Below the pieces are notes generated by a model. It searched no databases, had not been told where the DNA came from, and saw only the letters and a list, made by a program, of their open reading frames with translations. The translations under genes and the position numbers were made by a program. A DNA stretch of 31,145 nucleotides from Acetobacteraceae bacterium. Lineage in GTDB: Bacteria; Pseudomonadota; Alphaproteobacteria; Zavarziniales; Zavarziniaceae. This document shows positions 16,416 to 23,738 of this stretch, in pieces; position 1 is the stretch's first letter; each line of letters begins with the position of its first letter. Where the stretch lies: NCBI GenBank assembly GCA_947379865.1, contig CANCOY010000039.1, positions 1 to 31,145 of the forward strand. Direction: 5' to 3'.

Positions 16416-17255
16416 ATGGCTGATACCCCCCTTGACCTGGACCAGATCCATGCCCGCCTCGACCAGGCCGGGGCGGCAGACGCGGATCTCGATCTTGCCG
16501 GCACGGCCCTGTTGTTTGCCGCCCTCGATCGGCCGCAGACCGCGCTGGCGCGCTACCACCACCATCTCGCCACCCTGGTGGACGAGACGGCGGCAGCAGC
16601 GGCCGGGGCGGCCACCATTGCCGATTGCGCGGCGGCACTCGCCCGGGTGATGGCCGAGGGCCATGGCTATGCGGGCGATTCTGAGACCTATGACGACATG
16701 CGCAATGCGAACCTGATGCATGTGATCGACCGGCGGCGCGGCCTGCCCGTGGCGCTGGGCATCCTTTATGCCCATGTGGCCCGCGCCCAGGGCTGGGGAC
16801 TGGTGGGGCTGAGTTTTCCCGGCCACTTCCTGGTGCGGCTGGATGCGGCGGGGGGCCGGGCGATCCTCGATCCCTTTGGCGGGGGCGCCATGCTGGACCC
16901 GGCGGCGCTGCGGGCGCTGGCCAAGCGCATGGGCGGCGCCGAGGCCGAACTCGACCCCCTTTATTACGAACCGGTCAGCGACCGGGATGTGCTGCTGCGC
17001 CTGCAGAACAACATCAAGCTGCGCGCCCTGCAGGCCGAGGATTTTGCCCGCGCGGCAGAGGTTGCCCGCGCCATGCTGCGCCTCGCCCCCGCCAGTGCGC
17101 CCCTGTGGCACGAACTGGGCGCTTTCGAGGCGCAGCAGGGCAAGTTGGGCGATGCCATCGCAGCCCTCGAATCCTGCCTTGCGGTCTGCGAAGATGAGCG
17201 CCAGCGCCAGCAGGTGCGCGCCACCCTGCAAAAAATCCGGGGCAGCCTCCACTAG
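16416..17255 (+). CDS. SirB1-family transglutaminase-like/TPR protein
   Basis: A 279-aa cytoplasmic protein of the SirB1/transglutaminase-like group. The central domain shows RRRGLPVALGILYAHVARA, then LSFPGHFLVRL and AILDPFGGG, the conserved strands around the degenerate transglutaminase site. The C-terminal 90 residues are TPR-like helices (LRALQAEDFARAAEVARAML; LGAFEAQQGKLGDAIAALE). The molecular role is not well defined. It starts six bases after the BON gene stop with only a weak ribosome-binding site, suggesting coupling to the operon. Confidence 0.82.
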   Translation: MADTPLDLDQIHARLDQAGAADADLDLAGTALLFAALDRPQTALARYHHHLATLVDETAAAAAGAATIADCAAALARVMAEGHGYAGDSETYDDMRNANLMHVIDRRRGLPVALGILYAHVARAQGWGLVGLSFPGHFLVRLDAAGGRAILDPFGGGAMLDPAALRALAKRMGGAEAELDPLYYEPVSDRDVLLRLQNNIKLRALQAEDFARAAEVARAMLRLAPASAPLWHELGAFEAQQGKLGDAIAALESCLAVCEDERQRQQVRATLQKIRGSLH

Positions 17256-17297
17256 GCCCGCCCGTCCTCCTGTTTTCTTTTCTGTCTGGAGCCCCAG

Positions 17298-18254
17298 ATG
17301 CCGCTTGATGTCGCGATCCAGATGGACCCGATCAGCTCTGTCGACATTTCCGTCGATTCCACCTTTGCCCTGGCGCTGGAGGCGCGGCGGCGCGGCCACA
17401 GCCTGTGGCATTATCTGCCCCGCGACCTCAGCCTGAAGCATGGAAAGCCCGTGGCGCGCGCCCAGCCCATGGACGTGCGCCGGGTGGCGGGCGACCATTT
17501 CACGCTCGGCAGCATGGAGGTGCTGGACCTCGCCGATCTGGACGTGGTGCTGATGCGCCAGGACCCGCCCTTTGACATGAGCTATATCACCGCCACCCAC
17601 ATCCTCGAGCATGTGCACCCGGCGACCCTGGTGGTGAACGACCCCGGCCATGTGCGCAACGCGCCGGAAAAGCTCTTCGTCACCCATTTCCCGGACCTGA
17701 TGCCCCCCACCCTCATCACCGTGGACCGCGCGGAAATCGCCGCCTTCCGGGCTGAGCACAAGGATATCATCGTCAAGCCGCTGTTCGGCAATGGCGGCGC
17801 CGGTGTGTTTCATCTGCCGCCGGGTGACGAGAACCTGAATTCCCTTTTGGAGATGTTCACCGAGCGCAACCGCGAGCCGGTGATCGTGCAGCGTTACCTG
17901 CCAGAGGTGCGTCTGGGCGACAAGCGCATCGTGCTGGTGGACGGCGTGGCGGTGGGCGCCATCAACCGCGTGCCGGCCGAGGGCGAGGCGCGCTCCAACC
18001 TGCATGTGGGCGGCACGGCCCTGCCATCCAAACTGACGCGCCGCGAGGAAGATATCTGCGCCGCCTTGGGGCCGGTGCTGCGCGAACGCGGCCTGATCTT
18101 TGTGGGGATCGACGTGATCGGCGACTATCTGACCGAAATCAACGTCACCTCCCCCACGGGCATCCAGCAGATCGAGTCCTTTGACGGCACCAATGCCGCC
18201 GGCCTCATCTGGGATGCCATCGAAACCCGCCACGCCGCCAGCCGCCCCGCCTGA
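17298..18254 (+). CDS. gshB: Glutathione synthetase
   Basis: A 318-aa ATP-grasp ligase joining gamma-glutamylcysteine and glycine into glutathione. Visible segments are VAIQMDPISSVDISVDSTFA at the N-terminus, LMRQDPPFDMSYITATHILE, the ATP-binding IIVKPLFGNGGAGVF, and the metal/substrate block DVIGDYLTEINVTSPTGIQQ. The length fits the bacterial family. GGAG lies 6 bases upstream of the ATG. It follows the SirB1-like gene by 42 bases and is probably in the same transcription unit. Confidence 0.97.
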   Translation: MPLDVAIQMDPISSVDISVDSTFALALEARRRGHSLWHYLPRDLSLKHGKPVARAQPMDVRRVAGDHFTLGSMEVLDLADLDVVLMRQDPPFDMSYITATHILEHVHPATLVVNDPGHVRNAPEKLFVTHFPDLMPPTLITVDRAEIAAFRAEHKDIIVKPLFGNGGAGVFHLPPGDENLNSLLEMFTERNREPVIVQRYLPEVRLGDKRIVLVDGVAVGAINRVPAEGEARSNLHVGGTALPSKLTRREEDICAALGPVLRERGLIFVGIDVIGDYLTEINVTSPTGIQQIESFDGTNAAGLIWDAIETRHAASRPA

Positions 18255-18301
18255 GCCACATAGGTTACAGGCCGTCCAAACTGCGCCCGAGAGGATACCC
18301 C

Positions 18302-18763
18302 ATGGATATCGCCGCCCTTGCCCCCTGGTTCCAGATGTCCACCTTTGCGGTTCTGCCGGGCTGGATCCTGCTGGTGGTGGCGCCTGGCTGGCGGCCGGGC
18401 AGCCATCTGGTGGCGCCGGTGCTGCTGCCGGGCCTCGTCGCCCTTGGCTATATCGCCCTGCTGGCACTGGGCAATTTCGGCATCTTCTTTGGCGGCACCG
18501 GGCCTGCGGGCGGCGGCTTCTCCAGCCTGGAAGGGCTGATGATCCTCTTCACCAGCCCCATCGCCGTGCTGGGCGGCTGGCTGCACTACCTCGCCTTTGA
18601 TCTGGTGGTGGGCGCCTGGCAAGTGCGCGACGCCCGCACCCGCGCCGTGCCCCACGCTTTGGTGGTGCCCTGCCTGATCCTGACGTTCCTGCTCGGCCCC
18701 GTCGGCTACCTCTGCTACCTGAGCCTCCGCCTGGCCACCCGCCGCGTGCTTGCGGCGGACTGA
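18302..18763 (+). CDS. ABA4-like integral membrane protein
   Basis: A 153-aa membrane protein with about four hydrophobic segments (near residues 12-28, 36-58, 73-95 and 117-140). The WLHYLAFDLVVGAW motif, an acidic/aromatic stretch before the last helix, and the overall pattern match the ABA4-like (DUF4281) group. The plant ABA4 protein is linked to neoxanthin formation; the bacterial role is unknown. GAGAGG precedes the ATG. Its final 44 coding bases and stop codon lie in a 54-bp sequence that recurs near 19645, beside the next toxin–antitoxin pair. Confidence 0.8.
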   Translation: MDIAALAPWFQMSTFAVLPGWILLVVAPGWRPGSHLVAPVLLPGLVALGYIALLALGNFGIFFGGTGPAGGGFSSLEGLMILFTSPIAVLGGWLHYLAFDLVVGAWQVRDARTRAVPHALVVPCLILTFLLGPVGYLCYLSLRLATRRVLAAD

Positions 18764-18773
18764 GGGGGGTCAG
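18720..18773 (+). repeat. 54-bp repeat, copy A (3' end of the ABA4-like gene)
   Basis: Contains the last 14 codons and stop of the ABA4-like gene plus a GGGGGGTCAG tail. It matches copy B (19645-19698) at about 90 percent by eye, with five substitutions and two single-base gaps. The stop codon of the minus-strand vapC gene sits in its right end. Confidence 0.85.
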
Positions 18774-19192
18774 GCGTTCGGGTCGCCGTCCCAGGGATTG
18801 AGCATGGCGACACCGGTTCCCCGAAGGTCTTTCAGATTTCGGGTGACCAGGGTTATGCCGTGAACCGAGGCCGTGGCAGCCAGAAGGGCGTCAGCCACGG
18901 GCAATGCTCGCGCCGCTGACAATGTCCCCCAGCGCATGGCGACAACGGCATCTATGGGCAGAATGCGACCAGCGAAATGCATACCCAGGAAGTCCAGCCA
19001 ATGGTCCAGAACGCGCGCGGCCTGCGGATCGCGCACGGAAACAGCCGCAATCCCCTTGGCGATTTCCCCCAGCGTTAGCACGCTGACATGCAATGCCTCG
19101 GGGTCTGTGTCATCCAGCCATTTGCGCACTGCTGGATCGGGTCTCTTCCGGCGGCTTTCCGAAATCACATTGGTATCCAGCAGGAACTTCAC
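18770..19192 (-). CDS. vapC: PIN-domain ribonuclease toxin (VapC/FitB type)
   Basis: A 140-aa PIN-domain toxin, expected to cleave RNA such as tRNA when free of antitoxin. The acidic metal-binding residues are visible at D6 (FLLDTNVISE), E43 (LTLGEIAKG) and D101 (PVADALLAATA), with the C-terminal VTRNLKDL segment. Its ATG overlaps the antitoxin stop by four bases. Only six bases separate its 3' end from the convergent ABA4-like gene. Likely autoregulated through the antitoxin. Confidence 0.93.
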   Translation of the reverse strand: MKFLLDTNVISESRRKRPDPAVRKWLDDTDPEALHVSVLTLGEIAKGIAAVSVRDPQAARVLDHWLDFLGMHFAGRILPIDAVVAMRWGTLSAARALPVADALLAATASVHGITLVTRNLKDLRGTGVAMLNPWDGDPNA

Positions 19193-19449
19193 AGATCGAT
19201 CTCGCGCCCCTGGTCGGGTGAGCGTTCGTTCAGCAGATCCACGATCGCATCATCGAAGAAGGGTCCGGCCAGCAGAAAATCCTTGAGCGAGGGTTGGCTG
19301 CGGGAAAGCTGCTGATAGTCGGCAAATGAAAGCACCACGGCGGCCTCTACGCCTCGCAGGGTCACGATCTGAGGACCGTTGCTGGTGGCGCGCTTTACCA
19401 CCTCGCTGAAATGGGATTTTGCATCCTGAAGCTGCCAAGTGTCCGCCAT
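19189..19449 (-). CDS. Phd/YefM-type antitoxin of the VapC-like toxin
   Basis: An 86-aa antitoxin. The N-terminal half shows the Phd/YefM DNA-binding fold (WQLQDAKSHFSEVVKRA, then PQIVTLRGVEAAVVLSFADY); the C-terminal half (residues 50-86) is acidic and would wrap the toxin. AGGAGG lies 4 bases before the ATG. A short dyad, AGTCTGACT, at 19464-19472 just upstream is a possible operator for self-repression. Confidence 0.92.
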   Translation of the reverse strand: MADTWQLQDAKSHFSEVVKRATSNGPQIVTLRGVEAAVVLSFADYQQLSRSQPSLKDFLLAGPFFDDAIVDLLNERSPDQGREIDL

Positions 19450-19644
19450 GGGGCCTCCTGATCAGTCTGACTAGTTCATCATGCCCCCGTCATTGAAGCC
19501 AGGCAAGGGGGGCTTGACCAAGAGGGTTGGGAATTGCCGCGCGTCCCGCCTTGGGCGCGACCATCTGGTGGAAGATCCGGCGATCACTGCCTGTTGATTC
19601 CCAGGCTAGTAGGCTTCCACGGCTGCGGCCAGCGTGGCTCCGTC
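19450..19644. other. Spacer between the Phd-type antitoxin and repeat copy B
   Basis: About 195 bases holding the antitoxin promoter region and otherwise no supported gene. A minus-strand frame here (ending APKAGRAAIPNPLGQAPLAW) reads smoothly but has no start context and may be a relic. Confidence 0.35.
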
Positions 19645-19698
19645 GTGAGCCTCCGCTCCCCACCTGCCGCGGGCTGGCGGCGGACTGAGGGGGGGTCA
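19645..19698 (+). repeat. 54-bp repeat, copy B (ABA4 3'-end relic)
   Basis: A diverged copy of the ABA4-like gene's 3' end. It begins with the same TGAGCCTCCGC and ends GGCGGCGGACTGAGGGGGGG then TCAG. A one-base loss destroys the frame, so it is non-coding. The stop codon of the minus-strand higA gene is its last three to four bases, mirroring vapC in copy A. Confidence 0.85.
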
Positions 19699-20910
19699 GC
19701 AAAAATCGGCAAATTGCTTGCGGACTGAATTACGCCCGACCATCTGGGCAAAGGCGCGGAAATTGCGGGTTTCATGCTGAACACGACCGGCAACAATGGC
19801 TGGATGGATGCCTGCCGCCGCAGCAAGCTCCAGGATCGCCCCGGAGGTCGCCCGCTGCGAAATGTTTGAACTGGCCCACAGGTGCCGGGGAACAAGAGCG
19901 TCGGTTGCCCAGGCGTCAGCCTCTGCTTCCCGAGGATCTTCCTGGCCGGCAGGGGCGCTGCGCAGGCTCAGATCATCCACAAACGCCTCGCTGCCACCTT
20001 TCAGATGACAGGCGACATGGGCAAGTTCGTGCATCAGCGAGAACCAGAAACTGTCAACCCGGTCATGGCGAAGGGTAAGTGCCACGATTGGTCCCTCCTC
20101 ATCTGAGGGCCACAGTGCGGCGCCGTCCAGATATGTCCTGGGCAGATGGGCGACGCAGACAAGGCGAATGCCAAGCTCCGCCAAAGCATGGCGTGCCTGC
20201 AGGGGGCCGTCTTCGCGCGCACTCAGCTTGGCCAGACCCATCACCGCGTCTTCGGTCAGTGCGCCCTTCCGGTATGTGGCGGATGGGCGCTGTTGGCGTG
20301 CCAGCGCCAGCACCCGAAGCGACCAGGCAAGCAGAGCGGCGGGAGCAGCGGTTGCGTTCTGCCGCATGCCATCGTTGCGGCGATAAAGCGGAGCCGGAAC
20401 GGAACCAAGGCCGCCGATGCTGGAAACAAGGCGCAGGATGCCATCTGCCGCATCCGCAGCCGATGATACGATCCAGCCCCGGCGTTGCATTTCCTTGAGC
20501 GGCAATTTTGCCAGTGCAAGCGGTTGCCCATGATCTGGCATGGCGGGCGTATCACCAGAACCGATAAGCAGGTCTGCCGAAATCCCCAGATGCTGATTGA
20601 GGGCGCGAATCATATCGAGGGTAAGTGGCTGCTTGCCCGAGAGAACTTCGGAAACCCTGCTGCGGCTGCCGATAAAGGGCTGCAGATCCCGCTGCTTCAG
20701 CCCCGCCTGCTCCATGCGGAAGCGGATTGCCTCGACCGGGGTCGGCCGGGCGATGGGAAAATGCACTGCTTCATAGGCCTCGACCAAGTCAGCGAGCACC
20801 GCGAGTTCATCCGCCTCGGGTGAGCCGACCCGCGCGCCCATGAGCGTCCCGATCCTTTCCAGCGCCTGCTGATGGTCTGCAGCAGAGCGGATGGGCTTGA
20901 TATGTGCCAT
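19696..20910 (-). CDS. higA: HigA-type antitoxin fused to an ImmA/IrrE metallopeptidase domain
   Basis: A 404-aa protein. The N-terminal part (about 1-115) resembles HigA antitoxins with a helix-turn-helix (FRMEQAGLKQRDLQPFIGSR, VSEVLSGKQPLTLDMIRALN). The C-terminal half carries an ImmA/IrrE-type zinc peptidase motif, HELAH at 294-298, followed by a downstream EAEADAWATD that probably gives the third ligand. Plain HigA proteins are about 100-130 aa, so this is an extended form. GAGGAGG precedes the ATG at 20910, which starts two bases after the HigB-like stop. It probably neutralises HigB and represses the operon; the peptidase may control its own turnover (inference). Confidence 0.9.
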   Translation of the reverse strand: MAHIKPIRSAADHQQALERIGTLMGARVGSPEADELAVLADLVEAYEAVHFPIARPTPVEAIRFRMEQAGLKQRDLQPFIGSRSRVSEVLSGKQPLTLDMIRALNQHLGISADLLIGSGDTPAMPDHGQPLALAKLPLKEMQRRGWIVSSAADAADGILRLVSSIGGLGSVPAPLYRRNDGMRQNATAAPAALLAWSLRVLALARQQRPSATYRKGALTEDAVMGLAKLSAREDGPLQARHALAELGIRLVCVAHLPRTYLDGAALWPSDEEGPIVALTLRHDRVDSFWFSLMHELAHVACHLKGGSEAFVDDLSLRSAPAGQEDPREAEADAWATDALVPRHLWASSNISQRATSGAILELAAAAGIHPAIVAGRVQHETRNFRAFAQMVGRNSVRKQFADFC

Positions 20911-20912
20911 GG

Positions 20913-21209
20913 CTAGACCTCCTCGACACGAAACTTGTTGTAGCTGGCGTGGGTGCCAAACCATCTGACGAAAACCACGCCCGTGGCAAAATTGATCTGG
21001 GCAATCAGGCGATACTTCTTGCCCTTTATATTGAACACATATCGGTCGCCCACCTTATCGACAGTCGCGTACCGCTTGCGTACGTCCTGGAAAGATCGCC
21101 ATTGGGTTCTGGGCGAAGTCACGTCAGCAACCCAGGCACTCAGGGCTGGAGCAGCGTTCGCATGGGCTTGGCTTGCCTCGGCAATCGTGTTGGCGCCTGC
21201 CAGCTTCAT
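20913..21209 (-). CDS. higB: HigB-type mRNA interferase toxin
   Basis: A 98-aa toxin of the HigB group (RelE superfamily), expected to cut mRNA at the ribosome. Recognisable features are WVADVTSPRTQWRSFQDVRK and the C-terminal strands YRLIAQINFATGVVFVRWFG followed by THASYNKF. AGGAGGGG lies 5 bases upstream of the ATG. It precedes higA with a two-base gap, the toxin-first order typical of HigBA modules. Confidence 0.93.
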   Translation of the reverse strand: MKLAGANTIAEASQAHANAAPALSAWVADVTSPRTQWRSFQDVRKRYATVDKVGDRYVFNIKGKKYRLIAQINFATGVVFVRWFGTHASYNKFRVEEV

Positions 21210-21241
21210 GTAACCCCTCCTGCCGTCAGCATCAATAAGTT

Positions 21242-21260
21242 TGTTCTGTTTTCACGAACA
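21242..21260. promoter_or_regulatory. Inverted repeat upstream of higBA
   Basis: TGTTC, nine bases, GAACA lies in an AT-richer patch between the divergent higB and comM starts. Position and symmetry suit a HigA operator. It is not the direct-repeat GTTC-N7-GTTC LexA box of alphaproteobacteria. Confidence 0.4.
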
Positions 21261-21361
21261 TATCTTGGTTTCGAGGCGCTGTGTCCGGAAAGACAACGCC
21301 ATCCACCTTACCCCAAACTTTCCCCTTCAACGGGTTTTGAAATACCTCTATTCTCCCCGTC

Positions 21362-22885
21362 ATGGTGGCGCGGGTCAGCACAGTTGCCTTTCAGGGCATC
21401 GACGTGGTGGGGGTGGAGGTGCAGGCCCAGATGGCGGCCGGGCTGCCCGCCTTTACTGTGGTTGGCCTGCCGGACAAGGCCGTGGGCGAAAGCCGGGAGC
21501 GGGTGCGGGCGGCCCTTGGCGCCATTGGCTTGGCCCTGCCGCCCAAGCGCATCACCGTGAATCTGGCGCCGGCCGACCTGCCCAAGGAGGGCAGCCATTT
21601 CGACCTGCCCATTGCGGTGGCCCTGCTGGTGGCGCTGGGGGTGCTGCCGGCTGATGAGCTGGCGGGCTATACCGTGCTGGGGGAACTGGCGCTGGATGGC
21701 TCCATCGGCGCTGTGGCGGGCGTGCTGCCAGCGGCCATGGCGGCGGCGGGCGAGGGGCGGGGGCTGATCTGCCCGGCCGCCTCTGGCCCCGAGGCTGCCT
21801 GGGCCGGCGAGGTGGAGGTGCTGGCGCCGCCGGGCCTGCTGGCCCTGGTGAACCATTTCAAGGGGGCGGCGGTGCTGGCCCGGCCGGTGCCGCGCCTCGC
21901 CGACGAAGTGGGCCTGGCCCCTGATCTCTCTGACATCAAGGGGCAGGAAAGCGCCAAGCGCGCTTTGGAAGTGGCGGCGGCGGGCGGCCACAACCTGCTG
22001 ATGGTGGGGCCGCCTGGCTCTGGCAAGTCCATGCTGGCCGCGCGCCTGCCGGGCATCCTGCCGCCGCTTGATCCGGCCGAGGCGCTGGAGGTGAGCATGA
22101 TCCAGAGCCTGGCCGGCACGCTGGAGGGGGGCCGCCTCTCGCGCCTGCGGCCCTATCGCAACCCCCATCATTCCGCCTCCATGGCGGCCCTTGTGGGGGG
22201 TGGCCATCGCGCCCGCCCGGGGGAGATCAGCCTGGCCCATCTGGGGGTGCTGTTCCTCGACGAATTGCCGGAATTTGCCCGGGGCGTGCTCGACAGCCTG
22301 CGCCAGCCGCTGGAAACCGGCCGCGCCGTGGTGGCGCGGGCCAATGCCCATGTCAGCTATCCCGCGCGGGTGCAGCTGGTGGCGGCCATGAACCCCTGCC
22401 GCTGCGGCCATCTGGCCGATGCCGCGCTCGCCTGTTCCCGGGCGCCGCGCTGTGCGGGGGATTATCAGGCGCGCCTGTCTGGCCCGCTGCTCGACCGCAT
22501 CGACCTGCATGTGGAGGTGCCGGCCGTCTCGGCCGCCGACCTCTCTTTGCCACCCCCCACCGAAGGCTCCGCCGCCGTGGCCGCCCGGGTGGCCGCTGCC
22601 CGCAGCCTGCAGCGCCAGCGCTATGCGGGGGAGATGGCGTCGGGCGCCCCCGTGCGCACCAATGCCGAGGCCGACGGCGCCCTGCTCGACCGCGTCGCCA
22701 CCCCCGACGCCCCCGGCCGCCGCCTGCTGACCGAGGCCGCCAGCCACATGCGCCTGTCGGCCCGTGGCTATCACCGCGTGCTGCGCGTCGCCCGCACCCT
22801 CGCCGACCTCGACAACGAACCCACCACCGGCCGCCTCCACATAGCCGAAGCCCTCAGCTACCGCCGCATGGGCCAGGCGGGGTGA
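21362..22885 (+). CDS. comM: ComM/YifB-family Mg-chelatase-like AAA+ ATPase
   Basis: A 507-aa protein with the ComM layout: an N-terminal Lon-like domain (VARVSTVAFQGIDVVGVEVQ; GLPDKAVGESRERVRAAL; SHFDLPIAVALL), a central AAA+ Mg-chelatase domain with Walker A GPPGSGKS and Walker B LFLDELPEF, a cysteine cluster (MNPCRCGH) and a C-terminal helical domain ending in LADL, IAEALSYR. ComM is a helicase that aids branch migration during natural transformation and recombination. No good Shine-Dalgarno precedes the ATG, but the protein start matches the family. It is the housekeeping gene around which the toxin–antitoxin pairs sit. Confidence 0.95.
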   Translation: MVARVSTVAFQGIDVVGVEVQAQMAAGLPAFTVVGLPDKAVGESRERVRAALGAIGLALPPKRITVNLAPADLPKEGSHFDLPIAVALLVALGVLPADELAGYTVLGELALDGSIGAVAGVLPAAMAAAGEGRGLICPAASGPEAAWAGEVEVLAPPGLLALVNHFKGAAVLARPVPRLADEVGLAPDLSDIKGQESAKRALEVAAAGGHNLLMVGPPGSGKSMLAARLPGILPPLDPAEALEVSMIQSLAGTLEGGRLSRLRPYRNPHHSASMAALVGGGHRARPGEISLAHLGVLFLDELPEFARGVLDSLRQPLETGRAVVARANAHVSYPARVQLVAAMNPCRCGHLADAALACSRAPRCAGDYQARLSGPLLDRIDLHVEVPAVSAADLSLPPPTEGSAAVAARVAAARSLQRQRYAGEMASGAPVRTNAEADGALLDRVATPDAPGRRLLTEAASHMRLSARGYHRVLRVARTLADLDNEPTTGRLHIAEALSYRRMGQAG

Positions 22886-22904
22886 GGCGAAAAATGTTTG
22901 ACGA

Positions 22905-22924
22905 ATATAGCTTGGGAGCTATAT
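22905..22924 (+). promoter_or_regulatory. Perfect dyad enclosing the ribosome-binding site of the RelE-like toxin
   Basis: ATATAGCT, spacer TGGG, AGCTATAT is an 8-bp perfect inverted repeat ending directly at the toxin ATG (22925). The GGGAG Shine-Dalgarno spans the loop and right arm. As DNA it could be the antitoxin's operator; as RNA it would form a hairpin holding the ribosome-binding site. Confidence 0.6.
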
Positions 22925-23296
22925 ATGCTCTGGACTGTAATTTTCGCGGCGGCGTTCGAGGTTGAGTTCGGCGATCTGCCGGAAGCGGTGCAGGACGAAG
23001 TGGTCTCTCTGGCGGGATTGCTTGCTGCTAATGGCCCGCACCTTGGCCGTCCGCAGGTTGATACGCTCAAGGGTTCGTCGTTTGCGAACATGAAGGAGTT
23101 ACGGTTTCGCGCAGCTGACGGGGTTTGGCGGGTGGCCTTTGCCTTTGATCCGCGGCGGCAGGCAGTGGTGCTGGTGGCGGGTGACAAGTCTGGTGTCAGC
23201 CCACTTCGCTTCTACAGATCGCTGATCGCGCGGGCAGACATGCGTTACCAGGCCCACCTGGATCGATATGCCTCCAAGAAGAAGGAGACGAGCTGA
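22925..23296 (+). CDS. RelE/ParE-superfamily toxin (HigB-2/Gp49-like)
   Basis: A 123-aa toxin. It begins MLWTVIFAAAFEVEFGDLPE and contains the characteristic LGRPQVDTLKGSSFANMKEL and RFRAADGVWRVAFAFDPRRQ blocks, then VAGDKSGVS. Such proteins are ribosome-associated mRNA interferases or gyrase poisons; which applies here cannot be told. The start at 22925 is supported by GGGAG and the family start; an earlier GTG/TTG would extend into the dyad. It is followed by the antitoxin with a TGATG overlap. Confidence 0.9.
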   Translation: MLWTVIFAAAFEVEFGDLPEAVQDEVVSLAGLLAANGPHLGRPQVDTLKGSSFANMKELRFRAADGVWRVAFAFDPRRQAVVLVAGDKSGVSPLRFYRSLIARADMRYQAHLDRYASKKKETS

Positions 23297-23709
23297 TGGG
23301 AAGAACGCTTGATGAAGTCATGGCGAGCCTGCCTCCAGCACGCCGCGCCCGGATCGAGGCGCGCACGCGGGAGTTGATCGACGAGGTGGAGACGCTGCAG
23401 GCGCTGCGGCAGGTCATGGGCAAGGCGCAGGGGGAGATTGCGGCGCGGCTGAAGGTGAAACAGCCCTCGGTCTCCAAGCTGGAAAAACAGACCGACATGT
23501 ACCTCTCCACCCTCAGGGGCTATGTCGAGGCCCTGGGTGGCAGGCTGGACCTGGTGGTGCATTTTCCCGAACGCGCGCCGGTGCGGATCGAGCGGCTGGG
23601 GGATCTGGTGGACGATGACGCGGCCGCACCCCGGCCGGTGAAGCGGCGGCCTGTCAAGGCGAAGGCCAAGCCCAAGCCCAAGGCAAAAGTGGTTCCTGCT
23701 GCTGCCTGA
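23296..23709 (+). CDS. Xre-family antitoxin of the RelE-like toxin
   Basis: A 137-aa antitoxin with a helix-turn-helix at about residues 40-75 (GKAQGEIAARLKVKQPSVSK) followed by TDMYLSTLRGYVEALGGRLD, typical of HigA-2-like Xre antitoxins. The C-terminus is a Lys/Pro/Ala-rich tail of about 25 residues, unusual for the family and probably disordered. The ATG overlaps the toxin stop by one base. It probably represses the operon through the dyad at 22905-22924. Confidence 0.9.
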   Translation: MGRTLDEVMASLPPARRARIEARTRELIDEVETLQALRQVMGKAQGEIAARLKVKQPSVSKLEKQTDMYLSTLRGYVEALGGRLDLVVHFPERAPVRIERLGDLVDDDAAAPRPVKRRPVKAKAKPKPKAKVVPAAA

Positions 23710-23738
23710 GGCTACCGGGGTGTAACTGCCCGCCCCCC

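Noticed and set aside
16284..18467. A 727-codon open frame on the minus strand
   Set aside because: It lies opposite the SirB1-like and gshB genes, has no family features, and is the usual antisense shadow in GC-rich DNA.
18720..19698. Integron cassette array with attC sites
   Set aside because: The 54-bp copies are coding-gene 3' ends, not imperfect palindromes with attC core sites, and no integron integrase is present.
21243..21259. A LexA (SOS) box before higBA or comM
   Set aside because: The alphaproteobacterial box is a direct repeat GTTC-N7-GTTC; here the halves are inverted and nine bases apart.
21308..22840. A 510-codon minus-strand open frame
   Set aside because: It is antisense to comM, with His/Gln/Gly-rich composition and no start context.
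22898..22926. TTGACG-N17-ATATAT as a promoter for the RelE-like toxin
   Set aside because: The -10 would overlap the toxin ATG, so the transcript would start inside the gene; the 8-bp dyad explains the AT-rich patch better.
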